Below, piece after piece: positions 9,110 through 18,258 of a stretch of 64,000 nucleotides of DNA. The notes beneath the pieces are model-generated. The model saw only the letters and a list, made by a program, of their open reading frames with translations. It had not been told where the DNA came from and did no database searches. The position numbers were made by a program, and so were the translations under genes. How positions within the stretch are numbered: the first letter of the stretch is position 1; every line of letters starts with the position of its first letter. The DNA lies in contig CAWCEV010000008.1 of assembly GCA_963794655.1 (NCBI GenBank), forward strand, positions 1,116,001-1,180,000. The letters run 5' to 3'. The stretch comes from Roseiarcus sp963794655. Lineage in GTDB: Bacteria; Pseudomonadota; Alphaproteobacteria; Rhizobiales; Beijerinckiaceae.

Positions 9110-9265
9110 TCAATCCTCTCGCAGCGGCATGCGGGCGGCGTCCTCGAAGCGCTCGCGATTTTTCGGCCAGAACGCGTAAACGAGCGTCCCGACGAAGAAC
9201 AAGAAAAAGTAGAGCGTACCGGCGGACTGCGCGAACTCAGCCAGCCATTCGTAGGTCGTGGTCAT
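9110..9265 (-). CDS. ccoQ: CcoQ/FixQ, small cbb3 oxidase subunit
   Basis: 51-residue protein reading MTTTYEWLAEFAQSAG from ATG 9265, with one membrane helix (about residues 17-33, LYFFLFFVGTLVYAFWP) and a charged tail. Its position between ccoO and ccoP, its size and the helix followed by a WPKNRE-like turn are typical of CcoQ, which stabilises the core oxidase complex. Confidence 0.92.
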   Translation of the reverse strand: MTTTYEWLAEFAQSAGTLYFFLFFVGTLVYAFWPKNRERFEDAARMPLRED

Positions 9266-9280
9266 GGAGCCCTCGCAGCG

Positions 9281-10045
9281 TCAGCGCAGATTGGCTTTGT
9301 TGTCGTAGAGGTTGAAATCGACGAGCGTGCCCAGCATCTGCAGGTAGGCGACGACCGCGTCTCCCTCGGTGACTTCGGCTGTCGTGGGATTGAACTTGCG
9401 CACGACCGCCTTCGGATAGCGCTTGAGAAGCGCCGCCGCCTCGGGCGAATCCGGGTTGACCTGCGCCCTGAGGTCCGCCATCGCGTTCGCCACCATCTCG
9501 TCCGTGTAGGGAACGCCGACTTCGCGGTTCGTCTGGACGTTCGCGACGAGCTCTCGCGTATCGAGCGGCGTCGTCATCAGGAAGGCGTAGGTCGGCATGA
9601 TCGATTGCGGCACGACCGAGCGCGGATCGATCAGATGCGCGACCTGCCAGGCGTCCGTGTACTTGCCGCCGACCCGCGCGAGGTCCGGCCCGTTGCGCTT
9701 CGAGCCCCACTGGAACGGATGGTCGTACATGCTCTCGGCGGCGAGCGAGTAGTGGCCGTAACGCTCGACCTCGTCGCGAAGGGCGCGGATCATCTGGCTG
9801 TGGCAGAGGTAGCAGCCCTCGCGCACGTAGATGTTGCGTCCCGCGAGCTCGAGCGGCGTATAGGGGCGCATGCCCTGCACCGTCTCGAGCGTGCTCTTGA
9901 GGTAGAAGAGCGGCACGATCTCGACCAGGCCGCCGATGGCGACCATGAGGAGAATGCCGATCACGAGATAGATCGGGTTGGTCTCCAGAAGCTGATGCCT
10001 GGAGAACAGCGAGGGTGCGTGGTGGGGCTGGTCGGAGCTGCTCAT
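9281..10045 (-). CDS. ccoO: CcoO, monohaem cytochrome c subunit of cbb3 oxidase
   Basis: 254-residue membrane-bound cytochrome c. One N-terminal helix (about residues 25-48) is followed by a periplasmic domain with the haem c site C78-Y-L-C81-H82 and a downstream Met ligand region (SIMPTYAFL). The PYTPLELAGRNIYVREGCYLCH context is diagnostic for CcoO/FixO. Fifteen bases separate it from ccoN. Confidence 0.97.
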   Translation of the reverse strand: MSSSDQPHHAPSLFSRHQLLETNPIYLVIGILLMVAIGGLVEIVPLFYLKSTLETVQGMRPYTPLELAGRNIYVREGCYLCHSQMIRALRDEVERYGHYSLAAESMYDHPFQWGSKRNGPDLARVGGKYTDAWQVAHLIDPRSVVPQSIMPTYAFLMTTPLDTRELVANVQTNREVGVPYTDEMVANAMADLRAQVNPDSPEAAALLKRYPKAVVRKFNPTTAEVTEGDAVVAYLQMLGTLVDFNLYDNKANLR

Positions 10046-10060
10046 GGGTCTCGGTGCTCC

Positions 10061-11707
10061 TCATTCCGCCGGCTGAAGCGCGGGCTGGCCCGCGGGCGCC
10101 GCCGCCTGGGACACCGTGATCGTCATGTAGACGTTGTAGAGCATCAGGCAGTAGGCGATGAGAAACAGCGTGCCGCCGATCGCGCGGATGACGTAGAAGG
10201 GATGCATTGCCGCGACCGTCTCGATGAACGAATATTCGAGGTAGCCTTGCGGCGTGTAGCTGCGCCACATCAGGCCCTGCAGGATGCCCGACACCCACAT
10301 CGAGGTGATGTAGAGGACGATGCCGAGCGTCGCGATCCAGAAGTGCCAGTTGACGAGGCGCAGCGAATAGAGCTCGCGCTTGTTCCACAGCCACGGAACC
10401 AGGCAATAAATCGCGCCGAACGACACGAAGGCGACCCAGCCGAGCGCGCCCGAATGCACGTGACCGACCGTCCAGTCGGTATAGTGCGACAGCGAGTTGA
10501 CCGACTTGATCGACATCGCCGGTCCCTCGAAGGTCGACATGCCGTAGAAGGCGACCGAAACGACGAGCATCCTCAGCACGGGGTCCGTGCGAAGCTTGTC
10601 CCAGGCGCCCGACAGCGTCAGAAGCCCGTTGATCATGCCGCCCCATGAGGGCATCCAGAGCATGAGCGAAAAGGTCATTCCGAGCGTCTGCGCCCAGTCG
10701 GGCAGCGCGGTATAATGGAGATGGTGCGGTCCCGCCCAGATGTAGAGGAAGATGAGCGACCAGAAGTGGATGATCGAGAGCCGGTAGGAATAGATCGGCC
10801 GCTCCGCCCGCTTCGGCACGAAGTAGTACATAATGGCGAGGAAGCCCGCGGTCAGAAAGAAGCCGACCGCGTTATGGCCGTACCACCACTGGAACATCGC
10901 GTCCTGGACGCCGCTCCACAGGACATAGGATTTGGACGAGAACATCGACACCGGCACGGCGGCGTTGTTGCCGATATGGAGCATCGCGATCGTCAGGATG
11001 AACGCGAGGTAGAACCAGTTGGCGACGAAAATATGCGGCTCCTTGCGGCGGAAGATCGTGCCGAGGAACACGAGCAGGTAGACGACCCAGACGATCGTCA
11101 GCCAGAGGTCGGCGTACCACTCCGGCTCCGCATATTCCTTGCTCTCGGTGATGCCGAGCAGGTAGCCGGTGCCGGCGATGAGGATGAAGAAATTGTAGCC
11201 GAGGATGACGAACCAAGGCGCGAGATCGCCGGCCAGCCGTGCCCGGCAGGTGCGCTGGACGACATAGAAGGAGGTCGCGAGGAGCACATTGCCGCCGAAG
11301 GCGAAGATCACCGCCGACGTATGCAGGGGCCGCAAACGGCCAAAGTTGAACCAAGGCGCGATGTTGATGTCGGGGAACGCCAGCTCGAAGGCGATGTAGA
11401 CGCCGACCGCCATGCCCGCCAAGCCCCAGAACAGGGCGAACAGGGTCGCGACCTTGACGGGCGCAAAGTTGTAATTCGGCAATCCGCCGATCTCCAGCGG
11501 AGGACGCTCAGCCGAGCGGGCGTTGAAGCGCTGGAAGATCGCGAAGATGCCCACGGCGGCGACCAGGGCTCCGAGCCCCATATGGAAGGCATAAGCGGGT
11601 TCGACCGTCTGGGCTGCGATGAAAATGCACAGGAGCGCGAGCAGGCCCAGCACGCCGACCAGCCCGATCTCCCCGCCCCAGAGCGACTTCGGTTGCGATT
11701 GTTGCAT
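10061..11707 (-). CDS. ccoN: CcoN, catalytic subunit of cbb3-type cytochrome c oxidase
   Basis: 548-residue haem-copper oxidase subunit I of the C family, which reduces O2 at very low concentrations while pumping protons. Twelve or more membrane helices are visible. Conserved stretches include NWFYLAFILTIAMLH, QWWYGHNAVGFFLTAGFL (copper B histidine and the cross-linked Tyr region characteristic of cbb3), GPHHLHYTALPDW and VGHVHSGALGWV with the haem ligand histidines. First gene of an eight-gene minus-strand operon ccoNOQPGHIS; the 154-base leader separates it from the FixK-like gene. Confidence 0.98.
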   Translation of the reverse strand: MQQSQPKSLWGGEIGLVGVLGLLALLCIFIAAQTVEPAYAFHMGLGALVAAVGIFAIFQRFNARSAERPPLEIGGLPNYNFAPVKVATLFALFWGLAGMAVGVYIAFELAFPDINIAPWFNFGRLRPLHTSAVIFAFGGNVLLATSFYVVQRTCRARLAGDLAPWFVILGYNFFILIAGTGYLLGITESKEYAEPEWYADLWLTIVWVVYLLVFLGTIFRRKEPHIFVANWFYLAFILTIAMLHIGNNAAVPVSMFSSKSYVLWSGVQDAMFQWWYGHNAVGFFLTAGFLAIMYYFVPKRAERPIYSYRLSIIHFWSLIFLYIWAGPHHLHYTALPDWAQTLGMTFSLMLWMPSWGGMINGLLTLSGAWDKLRTDPVLRMLVVSVAFYGMSTFEGPAMSIKSVNSLSHYTDWTVGHVHSGALGWVAFVSFGAIYCLVPWLWNKRELYSLRLVNWHFWIATLGIVLYITSMWVSGILQGLMWRSYTPQGYLEYSFIETVAAMHPFYVIRAIGGTLFLIAYCLMLYNVYMTITVSQAAAPAGQPALQPAE

Positions 11708-11801
11708 TCTAGACCCCTGTCAAACCCCTGGCCCAAGCGGCCGCCCGCCGCATCGGAAAAAGCATCCCCACGCCCCCGATTATTTTAACCCTGTGCTGGG
11801 G

Positions 11802-11815
11802 TTGAAGCCCATGAC
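11802..11815 (-). promoter_or_regulatory. Weak FNR/FixK-like box upstream of ccoN
   Basis: TTGAAgcccATGAC resembles the FNR/FixK consensus TTGAT-N4-ATCAA at 7 of 10 fixed positions and lies about 95 bases before the ccoN start. It is the best match I found in the leader, but it is degenerate. Confidence 0.28.
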
Positions 11816-11861
11816 CCGTCGCCGTGACCTTGTGTCGCACATTGGCCTGCTCTCCCCTCTC

Positions 11862-12596
11862 TCACGCAGCGGCGACGTCGAGGTCGCGCGCAGATACGAC
11901 GGGCGGGAAGGGCGGCGCGTCGCGGTCGGCGGCGGCAAGCCGTTCGAGCTCATCGGGGCGAAGGATTTCGACGCGCCGCTTGCGCGGCAGCGTTATCAGC
12001 CCGCGCTCCTTGAAATGCGTGAAAGTGCGGCTGACAGTCTCAATGGTGAGGCCGAGATAATCGGCGATATCCTGCCGCTGCATCGCGAGCTCGACGACAT
12101 TGTCGCCGAAAGGCGCGGAGCGTGCGTGAATCATCGTCAAGAACCACGCGAGACGTTCTTCGGCCGAACTGCGCCCGATCATCAGCATGTGGTCGATCGA
12201 CAGGGTCAGCGCCCGGGTCGCGCCCTCGAACAGGGCCGCGTTCAGCCGCGGGTCGTCACTCATCCTGCGCCGGCACGCCTGACGAGGCAGGATGGCCATC
12301 GCGGCCCGGTCGACCGCCTCGATCGACAGCTTGTGAGTCGCGCCCGGCTCGAGGCCGCAAAGGTCGCCCGGCACATAGAAGGCGAACACCTGCCGCCGTC
12401 CGTCGCGGGTATATTTGACCGCCCGGAAGAGGCCGCGCGTGACGAGGTAGAAATTCTCCGTCGGATCGCCTTCGCCCACGACCTCCTGACCGGCTTCAAA
12501 CTCGATCGCGGCCGCCTCAAAATGCGGAAAGCACGCGCCAAGAAGTTCGCCGATTCCGGGCCTGTCGCCGGCAAAAGCATCGAACGAGCAATCCAT
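11862..12596 (-). CDS. FixK-like CRP/FNR family transcription regulator
   Basis: 244-residue regulator. Residues about 30-125 form a cyclic-nucleotide-type beta barrel (GEGDPTENFYLVTRGLFR), followed by a long dimerisation helix (SSAEERLAWFLTMIHAR) and a C-terminal winged helix-turn-helix with the recognition motif ETVSRTFTHF; the E..SR residues are those that read TTGA-type boxes in FNR and FixK. Scattered cysteines (C3, C22 and two later) do not form the FNR iron-sulfur pattern, so this looks like FixK rather than an oxygen-sensing FNR. Start ATG 12596 gives the family's usual length; longer readings to 12740 are Arg-rich and unlikely. Position directly upstream of ccoN suggests that it activates the oxidase operon. 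No fixLJ is in the window. Confidence 0.87.
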   Translation of the reverse strand: MDCSFDAFAGDRPGIGELLGACFPHFEAAAIEFEAGQEVVGEGDPTENFYLVTRGLFRAVKYTRDGRRQVFAFYVPGDLCGLEPGATHKLSIEAVDRAAMAILPRQACRRRMSDDPRLNAALFEGATRALTLSIDHMLMIGRSSAEERLAWFLTMIHARSAPFGDNVVELAMQRQDIADYLGLTIETVSRTFTHFKERGLITLPRKRRVEILRPDELERLAAADRDAPPFPPVVSARDLDVAAA

Positions 12597-12781
12597 TCGT
12601 CCCTCAGATTCGCCCTGGCGCGTTCCCATCTGCCGAAGCCGTCGCCGGCGCGGGCAGTCATGGCGCCGAGAGGGGCGCCAGGGAACATGACGTATTGCCG
12701 CAGTGGGGGTCTCTGCGCGGCCGGCCCGCGCCGGGTGCAAAGCCTCTCGACAGGCGCCGGCAAACCTGCCAGTCCGGCGCC

Positions 12782-14203
12782 ATGGCCAAGTTTCGTTCTT
12801 CTTATGTCTGCCAGAATTGCGGGGCCGTCACCCAGCGCTGGCAGGGCAAGTGCAAATCCTGCGGCGAGTGGAATACGATCATCGAAGAAGCGGCAGCGCT
12901 CGGCGTTGGCGGCGCGGCCGCGCGCAGGGGAGCGGCGGGCCGGCCGTTCGCACTCGAGGATCTGTCCGGCGCCTCCAGGCCCGAGCCGCAACTCGTCACC
13001 GGGCTCGCGGAACTCGATCGGGTCGCCGGCGGCGGGTTCGTGTCCGGGTCCGCGACGCTGATCGGCGGCGAGCCGGGCATCGGCAAGTCGACGCTCCTGA
13101 TCCAAGCCTGCGCCGCGGTCGCGCGTTCCGACGGCCGGGTCGTCTATGTCTCGGGCGAGGAATCGACCGCGCAGGTCCGACTGCGCGCGGCGCGGCTCGG
13201 GCTCGCCGACGCGCCTGTGCAGCTTGCGGCGCAAACCTTCGTCGAGGATATCGTCGCGACACTCGGCTCGGGCGACGCGCCGAAGCTGGTGGTCATTGAT
13301 TCGATCCAGACCATGTGGAGCGACGCGATCGAATCGGCGCCGGGGACGGTGAGCCAGGTGCGCGGCTCCGTACAGGCGCTGATTCGCTTCGCCAAGGCGA
13401 GCGGCGCGGCCTTGCTGCTGGTCGGGCATGTGACCAAGGACGGCCAGATCGCCGGCCCCCGCGTCGTCGAGCATATGGTCGACGCGGTCTTCTCCTTCGA
13501 GGGCGACGGCGCTCACGCTTTCCGCCTGCTGCGCGCGGCCAAGAACCGGTTCGGCGCGACCGACGAGGTTGGAGTTTTCGAGATGACGGGCGGGGGCTTG
13601 CGGGAAGTGCCGAACCCCTCGGCGCTGTTCCTGGCCGATCGCGACGGCGGCGCCCATCCGGGCGCGGCGGTGTTCGCGGGCGTCGAGGGGGCGCGACCGC
13701 TTCTGGTCGAGATCCAGGCCCTCGTCGCGCCGACGACGCTCGGCACGCCGCGCCGTTCGGTGGTCGGCTGGGAGCCGAGCCGTCTCGCCATGGTGCTCGC
13801 GGTCCTCGAGGCCCACGGCGGACTGAAGCTCGGGCAATATGACGTCTATCTCAACGTCGCCGGCGGCCTGCGGATCGCGGAGCCGGCGGCCGACCTCGCG
13901 GCGGCTGCGGCGCTGATATCCTCGCTCACCGGCGCGAGCTTGCCGCCGGATGCGGTGTATTTCGGCGAAATTGCGCTGTCGGGCGCGGTGCGCGCGGTCG
14001 CTCACCCCGGCTTGCGCCTCAAGGAGGCGGCCAAGCTCGGATTCGCCAGGGCGTTCGGGCCGCCCTCGCCGCGCGGCGACGGCGAGGGCGCAAATATCGC
14101 CATCCAGCCGACCGGAACGGTGGCGACGCTCGTCGCGTTGATCGCCGCGAGCGCCGTCGAGACGAAAGCCGCGCGTGTGAACGCCTCGGCTCGTACGGGG
14201 TGA
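12782..14203 (+). CDS. radA: DNA repair protein RadA (Sms)
   Basis: 473-residue ATPase that processes recombination intermediates. N-terminal zinc finger with C10, C13, C24 and C27 (CQNCG/CKSCG), RecA-like core with Walker A GGEPGIGKST at about residues 95-104, Walker B VVIDSIQTMW, the RadA-specific KNRFG motif and a Lon-like C-terminal domain (LNVAGGLRIAEPAADLAAA). ATG 12782 gives the standard MAKFRSSYVCQNCG start; the upstream extension to 12695 is not coding. Divergent from the FixK-like gene across 185 bases. Confidence 0.97.
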   Translation: MAKFRSSYVCQNCGAVTQRWQGKCKSCGEWNTIIEEAAALGVGGAAARRGAAGRPFALEDLSGASRPEPQLVTGLAELDRVAGGGFVSGSATLIGGEPGIGKSTLLIQACAAVARSDGRVVYVSGEESTAQVRLRAARLGLADAPVQLAAQTFVEDIVATLGSGDAPKLVVIDSIQTMWSDAIESAPGTVSQVRGSVQALIRFAKASGAALLLVGHVTKDGQIAGPRVVEHMVDAVFSFEGDGAHAFRLLRAAKNRFGATDEVGVFEMTGGGLREVPNPSALFLADRDGGAHPGAAVFAGVEGARPLLVEIQALVAPTTLGTPRRSVVGWEPSRLAMVLAVLEAHGGLKLGQYDVYLNVAGGLRIAEPAADLAAAAALISSLTGASLPPDAVYFGEIALSGAVRAVAHPGLRLKEAAKLGFARAFGPPSPRGDGEGANIAIQPTGTVATLVALIAASAVETKAARVNASARTG

Positions 14204-14290
14204 CGAACTGGGGCGGCTTGGTTATAAGGCGCTCGCGCCGGCCCGGACAGCGCAGAAAATTGAACCGTCCCGACGAGGTTCGCTGGAAAA

Positions 14291-15031
14291 ATGCCCTCTT
14301 ATCTCGATCTCGCGGTTCTTGGCATCGTTCTGGTTTCGGCGCTGCTGTCGATGATGCGCGGGTTCAGCCGCGAGGTTCTGGCGATCGCCTCCTGGGCGGC
14401 GGCTGCGGCGGCGGCTTATTACTTCTATCCTCTCGTTTTGCCTTACCTCGCGCCCTATATCCACAAGGAGATCATCGCCCAGGCGGCGGCGGCGGCGGTC
14501 GTGTTCTTCGTAACGCTGATCATCGTTTCCCTGTTCACAGTGCGCGTATCGGACGCGATTCTCGACAGTAAGATCGGCGCCCTCGATCGGACGCTTGGGT
14601 TCGTGTTTGGAGTTGCGAGGGGCTTCCTGCTCGCGGTCGTCGCCTTCGCCATCTTCAATTGGTTGGTCTCGGAGAGGCAGCAACCGGAATGGGTCAAGAA
14701 CGCCAGGACGCGGCCGATCCTCACCGAGACGGCCGATCGGATCGTCGCCCTTTTGCCGGAGGACGCGGCCACGACGGTCGACGGCTGGATCAAATCGCGT
14801 GCGAGCGCCGCGACGAACGAACTCGCGCCGCCGCCGCCGTCGGCGGACAATTCATCGGCGTCGACCCCGAGGACGACCGCGGATCCCCCGGTAGCGACCG
14901 CTCCGGCCCCCGCGGCGCCGAAGAAGGCGGAAACGGGCGCAGGTTCGGCGACGGACAAGCAGAAGCTCGACGCCCTGATCAACAAGAACGTTCCGCCGCC
15001 GGCGCCCTTCGCGCCGGCGCCAAAGCAATGA
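14291..15031 (+). CDS. cvpA: CvpA family membrane protein
   Basis: 246-residue inner-membrane protein. Four membrane helices occupy about residues 5-120, starting with the family motif YLDLAVLGIVLVSALLSMMRGFSREVL (split here by helix ends), followed by a long Pro/Ala/Ser-rich cytoplasmic tail ending PPPAPFAPAPKQ. CvpA was named for colicin V production in E. coli, where it sits upstream of purF; the same pairing is seen here, with a 4-base ATGA overlap into purF. Its molecular role is linked to envelope stress tolerance but is not settled. Confidence 0.9.
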   Translation: MPSYLDLAVLGIVLVSALLSMMRGFSREVLAIASWAAAAAAAYYFYPLVLPYLAPYIHKEIIAQAAAAAVVFFVTLIIVSLFTVRVSDAILDSKIGALDRTLGFVFGVARGFLLAVVAFAIFNWLVSERQQPEWVKNARTRPILTETADRIVALLPEDAATTVDGWIKSRASAATNELAPPPPSADNSSASTPRTTADPPVATAPAPAAPKKAETGAGSATDKQKLDALINKNVPPPAPFAPAPKQ

Positions 15032-16521
15032 TGGGCGAGGCTTCGTCCATCCCGGCGGACGTCCCGAGCGAGACCGGCGTCGACCTTGCCGATGACCGCC
15101 TGCGGGAAGAATGCGGCGTGTTTGGCATCTTCAACCATCCCGACGCGGCGGCGATTGTCGCCCTCGGGCTGCACGCGCTGCAGCATCGCGGCCAGGAAGC
15201 AGCGGGCATCGTCGCCTATGATGGCGTCAGGTTCCATTCCGAGCGCCGCCAGGGGCTGGTCGGCGACCACTTTTCCAGCGGCGCGACGATCGACCGCCTT
15301 CCGGGGCGCATGGCGATCGGCCATGTGCGCTATTCGACCACCGGCGAAACCATCCTGCGCAATGTTCAGCCGCTGTTCGCCGAACTCGAGGCCGGCGGCC
15401 TCGCGGTCGCCCATAACGGCAACCTGACCAATGGGCTGACCCTAAGGCGGGAGCTCATTCGCGGCGGCGCCATCTGCCAGTCGACGACCGACACCGAAGT
15501 CGTGCTGCTCCTGGCTGCGCGCTCCCGCCGTCCCAGGATCGTCGACCGCTTTGTCGAGGCGCTGGCGGAGATCGAGGGCGCCTACGCGCTCGTGGCGCTG
15601 ACCAACAAGAAGCTGATCGGCGCCCGCGATCCGCTCGGCATCCGTCCCCTTGTGCTGGGCGAGCTCGACGGCAGCCCGATTTTGTGCTCGGAAACCTGCG
15701 CGCTCGACATTATCGGAGCGAAATTCGTTCGCGACATCGAGAATGGCGAGGTCGTCGTCATCGACGGCGACGGCGTGACGAGCTTCTTTCCGCTGCCGAG
15801 GCTGCCGGCGCGACCCTGCATCTTCGAATATATCTATTTCGCCCGGCCGGACTCGATCGTCGGCGGCCGATCCGTGTACGACGCCCGTAAGGCGATGGGA
15901 GCGGAGCTGGCGCGCGAGGCCCCAGCCGAGGCGGACGTGGTCGTGCCCGTGCCCGATTCCGGCGTTCCGGCGGCGATCGGCTACGCCCGCGCCTGCGGCC
16001 TGCCGTTCGAGCTCGGCATCATTCGCAACCATTATGTCGGGCGCACGTTCATTCAACCGAGCCAGTCGTTTCGCGAGCTTGGCGTCAGGATGAAGCACAA
16101 CGCCAACCGCGCCGTGGTCGAGGGCAAGCGGATCGTGCTGATCGATGATTCGATCGTGCGCGGCACGACCAGCGTCAAGATCATGCAGATGATGCGGGAC
16201 GCGGGCGCCCGCGAAGTCCATTTCCGCATTTCATCGCCGCCGATCGCCTACCCGGATTTTTACGGCATCGACACGCCCGAGCGCGACAAGCTGCTCGCGG
16301 CGCGTATGGATCTCGAGGGGATGCGAAGATTCGTCGGCGCCGATACGCTCGCGTTCCTGTCGGTTGACGGTATTTACCGCGCCATGGGCTATCCCGGCCG
16401 CAACGATCGGCAGCCGCAGTTCACCGACCACTGCTTCACCGGCGACTACCCAACGCGCCTCGCCGACCAGCTCGGCGAACCAGGGCGGCAGCAGTTATCG
16501 CTGCTGGCGGAGGCGAGCTAG
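15028..16521 (+). CDS. purF: Amidophosphoribosyltransferase PurF
   Basis: 497-residue enzyme for the first step of purine synthesis: PRPP and glutamine to 5-phosphoribosylamine. A propeptide of 28 residues precedes the N-terminal nucleophile Cys29 (EECGVFGIF), which processing would expose. The glutaminase domain follows (HVRYSTTG, LAVAHNGNLTN), then the PRTase domain with the PRPP loop VLIDDSIVRGTTS. Tandem ATGs at 15028 and 15031 overlap the cvpA stop. An iron-sulfur-type cysteine set typical of the Bacillus-like class may be present (ISSPPIAYPDFYGIDTP lacks one of these Cys), so the class is left open. Confidence 0.97.
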   Translation: MMGEASSIPADVPSETGVDLADDRLREECGVFGIFNHPDAAAIVALGLHALQHRGQEAAGIVAYDGVRFHSERRQGLVGDHFSSGATIDRLPGRMAIGHVRYSTTGETILRNVQPLFAELEAGGLAVAHNGNLTNGLTLRRELIRGGAICQSTTDTEVVLLLAARSRRPRIVDRFVEALAEIEGAYALVALTNKKLIGARDPLGIRPLVLGELDGSPILCSETCALDIIGAKFVRDIENGEVVVIDGDGVTSFFPLPRLPARPCIFEYIYFARPDSIVGGRSVYDARKAMGAELAREAPAEADVVVPVPDSGVPAAIGYARACGLPFELGIIRNHYVGRTFIQPSQSFRELGVRMKHNANRAVVEGKRIVLIDDSIVRGTTSVKIMQMMRDAGAREVHFRISSPPIAYPDFYGIDTPERDKLLAARMDLEGMRRFVGADTLAFLSVDGIYRAMGYPGRNDRQPQFTDHCFTGDYPTRLADQLGEPGRQQLSLLAEAS

Positions 16522-16551
16522 CGCCCGTCGTTGCGTTTGATCGTCCGGTCG

Positions 16552-16677
16552 CTACTGGAAAAGCTTGAGCGCGTTCACCAGCGTGCCGTATATGCCCCAC
16601 AGCAGCGGGATGCCGACAAAGCCCCAGGCGAGCACGAGCTCGAGGGTGGTCGTGCCGCCGTTATTATTGCCGTTCAT
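16552..16677 (-). CDS. MFS transporter small subunit (41 aa)
   Basis: A 41-residue ORF read from ATG 16677: MNGNNNGGTTTLELVLAWG, then one membrane helix (about residues 12-38). A single short helix of this kind, next to an oxalate/formate-type MFS carrier, matches the tiny partners annotated as MFS transporter small subunit. It lies 11 bases downstream of the carrier stop on the same strand, so the two are probably co-transcribed. Whether it forms a complex with the carrier is inference. It is short enough to be missed by most gene callers. Confidence 0.7.
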   Translation of the reverse strand: MNGNNNGGTTTLELVLAWGFVGIPLLWGIYGTLVNALKLFQ

Positions 16678-16688
16678 GTCCCCCTCCC

Positions 16689-18068
16689 TCAGGCCACGCC
16701 GACCGCGTCGTCGACCGTATCCGGCGCCATGTGATGGCGATCGTCGACCGCCTGGATCAGGAAATTGGCGATGAATCCGACCACCAGAAGCCCGGCCATG
16801 ATGTACATGGTGACGTTATAGGCCTGGGCCTTCGGCACGCCGCTGTCGATCTGATATTGCCGAATATAGTTGACCAGCACCGGGCCGAGCACGCCCGCGA
16901 CCGACCACGCCGTGATCAGCATGCCGTGAATGGCGCCGACGTAGCGGGTGCCGAACATGTCGTGAAGATAGGCCGGGACGGTCGCGAAACCGCCGCCGTA
17001 CATGCTCAGGATGATGCAGAAGCAGAGCACGAAGAGCGCGAGATTGCCGGCGCCGCCGAAATACGGAACGAGCGCATAAAGCACGAACCCGAGCACGAAG
17101 AAGACGAAATACGTGTTCTTGCGCCCGATATAGTCGGAGGTGGAGGCCCAGAAAAACCGTCCGGCCATATTGAAGATGCTCAGCAGCCCGACGAAGCCGC
17201 CGGCGGCAGCGGCGGTAACGCGGCCCGGGAACATTTCCTGGCTCATCGCGGACGCCTGGCCGAGCACGCCGATGCCCGCCGTCACGTTCATGCACAAGAC
17301 GATCCAGATGAACCAGAACTGCGGCGTCTTCAAAGCCTGATAGACGTACACGTCCTTGGTGGAGACGAGCTTCTTGGGCTGAGTTGGCGCAACAAACCCT
17401 TCCGGCTTCCACCCCGGCGGAGGCAGTCGGACAATGGCCGCCCCGACCAGCATGAAGCAGGTATAGACCACTCCGAGCACGATGAAAGTCTCAACGACCC
17501 CAATATGCGTCGGGGTCGAGAAGATGCTCATGAGCCAGACCGAAAGCGGCGCCGCGATCATGGCAGCGCCGCCGAAACCCATGATCGCCATGCCTGTCGC
17601 CATGCCCGGCCGATCGGGAAACCACTTCATCAGCGTCGACACCGGCGAAATATAGCCGAGCCCGAGGCCGATGCCGCCGAGAACGCCATAGCCGAGATAG
17701 ACAATCCACAGCTGATGGACCGAGACGCCAAAGGCGCTGACGAGAAATCCGCCGCCGAAGCACAAAGCCGCAGCAAACATCGCGCGCCGCGGACCGCCCT
17801 CCTCCACCCAGCGGCCAAGCACCGCTGCAGAAAAGCCGAGGAAAAATATGGCGATCGAGAAGATCCAGCCGAGATCGGTGAGCTTCCAGTCGTCGGGCGC
17901 GGACTTGGTGATGCCGATCAGTTTCGACATCGGCAGGTTGAAGACGCTGAATGCGTAGGCCTGGCCGATGCACAGATGGATGCACAGGGCGGCCGGGGGA
18001 ACCATCCAGCGGCTGAACCCCGGTTTGGCGATTGAATGGCTGCGGTCGAGAATTGAAAAAAGACCCAT
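16689..18068 (-). CDS. Oxalate/formate antiporter family MFS transporter
   Basis: 459-residue major facilitator carrier with 12 predicted helices. Recognised as the OFA (oxalate:formate antiporter) group from the N-terminal half (IGQAYAFSVFNLPMSK, GWIFSIAIFFLGFSAAVLG), the YGVLGGIGLGLGYISPVSTL stretch of helix 4-5 and FPDRPGMATGMAIMGFGGAA. Substrate could be oxalate, formate or another small monocarboxylate; neighbours do not decide it. ATG 18068 (MGLFSILDR) gives the expected length, while the extension to 18164 is non-coding. The 41-residue partner gene follows at 16677. The promoter would lie in the 190-base divergent gap shared with pit. Confidence 0.9.
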   Translation of the reverse strand: MGLFSILDRSHSIAKPGFSRWMVPPAALCIHLCIGQAYAFSVFNLPMSKLIGITKSAPDDWKLTDLGWIFSIAIFFLGFSAAVLGRWVEEGGPRRAMFAAALCFGGGFLVSAFGVSVHQLWIVYLGYGVLGGIGLGLGYISPVSTLMKWFPDRPGMATGMAIMGFGGAAMIAAPLSVWLMSIFSTPTHIGVVETFIVLGVVYTCFMLVGAAIVRLPPPGWKPEGFVAPTQPKKLVSTKDVYVYQALKTPQFWFIWIVLCMNVTAGIGVLGQASAMSQEMFPGRVTAAAAGGFVGLLSIFNMAGRFFWASTSDYIGRKNTYFVFFVLGFVLYALVPYFGGAGNLALFVLCFCIILSMYGGGFATVPAYLHDMFGTRYVGAIHGMLITAWSVAGVLGPVLVNYIRQYQIDSGVPKAQAYNVTMYIMAGLLVVGFIANFLIQAVDDRHHMAPDTVDDAVGVA

Positions 18069-18258
18069 TTGGCGCCCCGCCCCTGATTTTTGCGTCAACG
18101 TTCGCCCACCCGGGACAATTTTGCAATGCCCGTCAGCTTTTTTCCCTTTAGGTAGTTTACCCAACCCACCGTCTTGGGTCCTTGGCGCGGCGCCGCCTTC
18201 ACATTCCTGTCATGCAGGGTCGCGATAGATCGGCGGCAAACGCGCCAGGGGAGATCTC

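Noticed and set aside
9050..10648. 532-residue plus-strand ORF
   Set aside because: Antisense of ccoP, ccoQ, ccoO and part of ccoN.
12260..14005. 581-residue minus-strand ORF across radA
   Set aside because: Shadow of radA and part of the FixK-like gene. Arg/Ala-rich with no domain.
18195..18230. Pho box upstream of pit
   Set aside because: Only one CTGTCAT half-site; the second half does not match.
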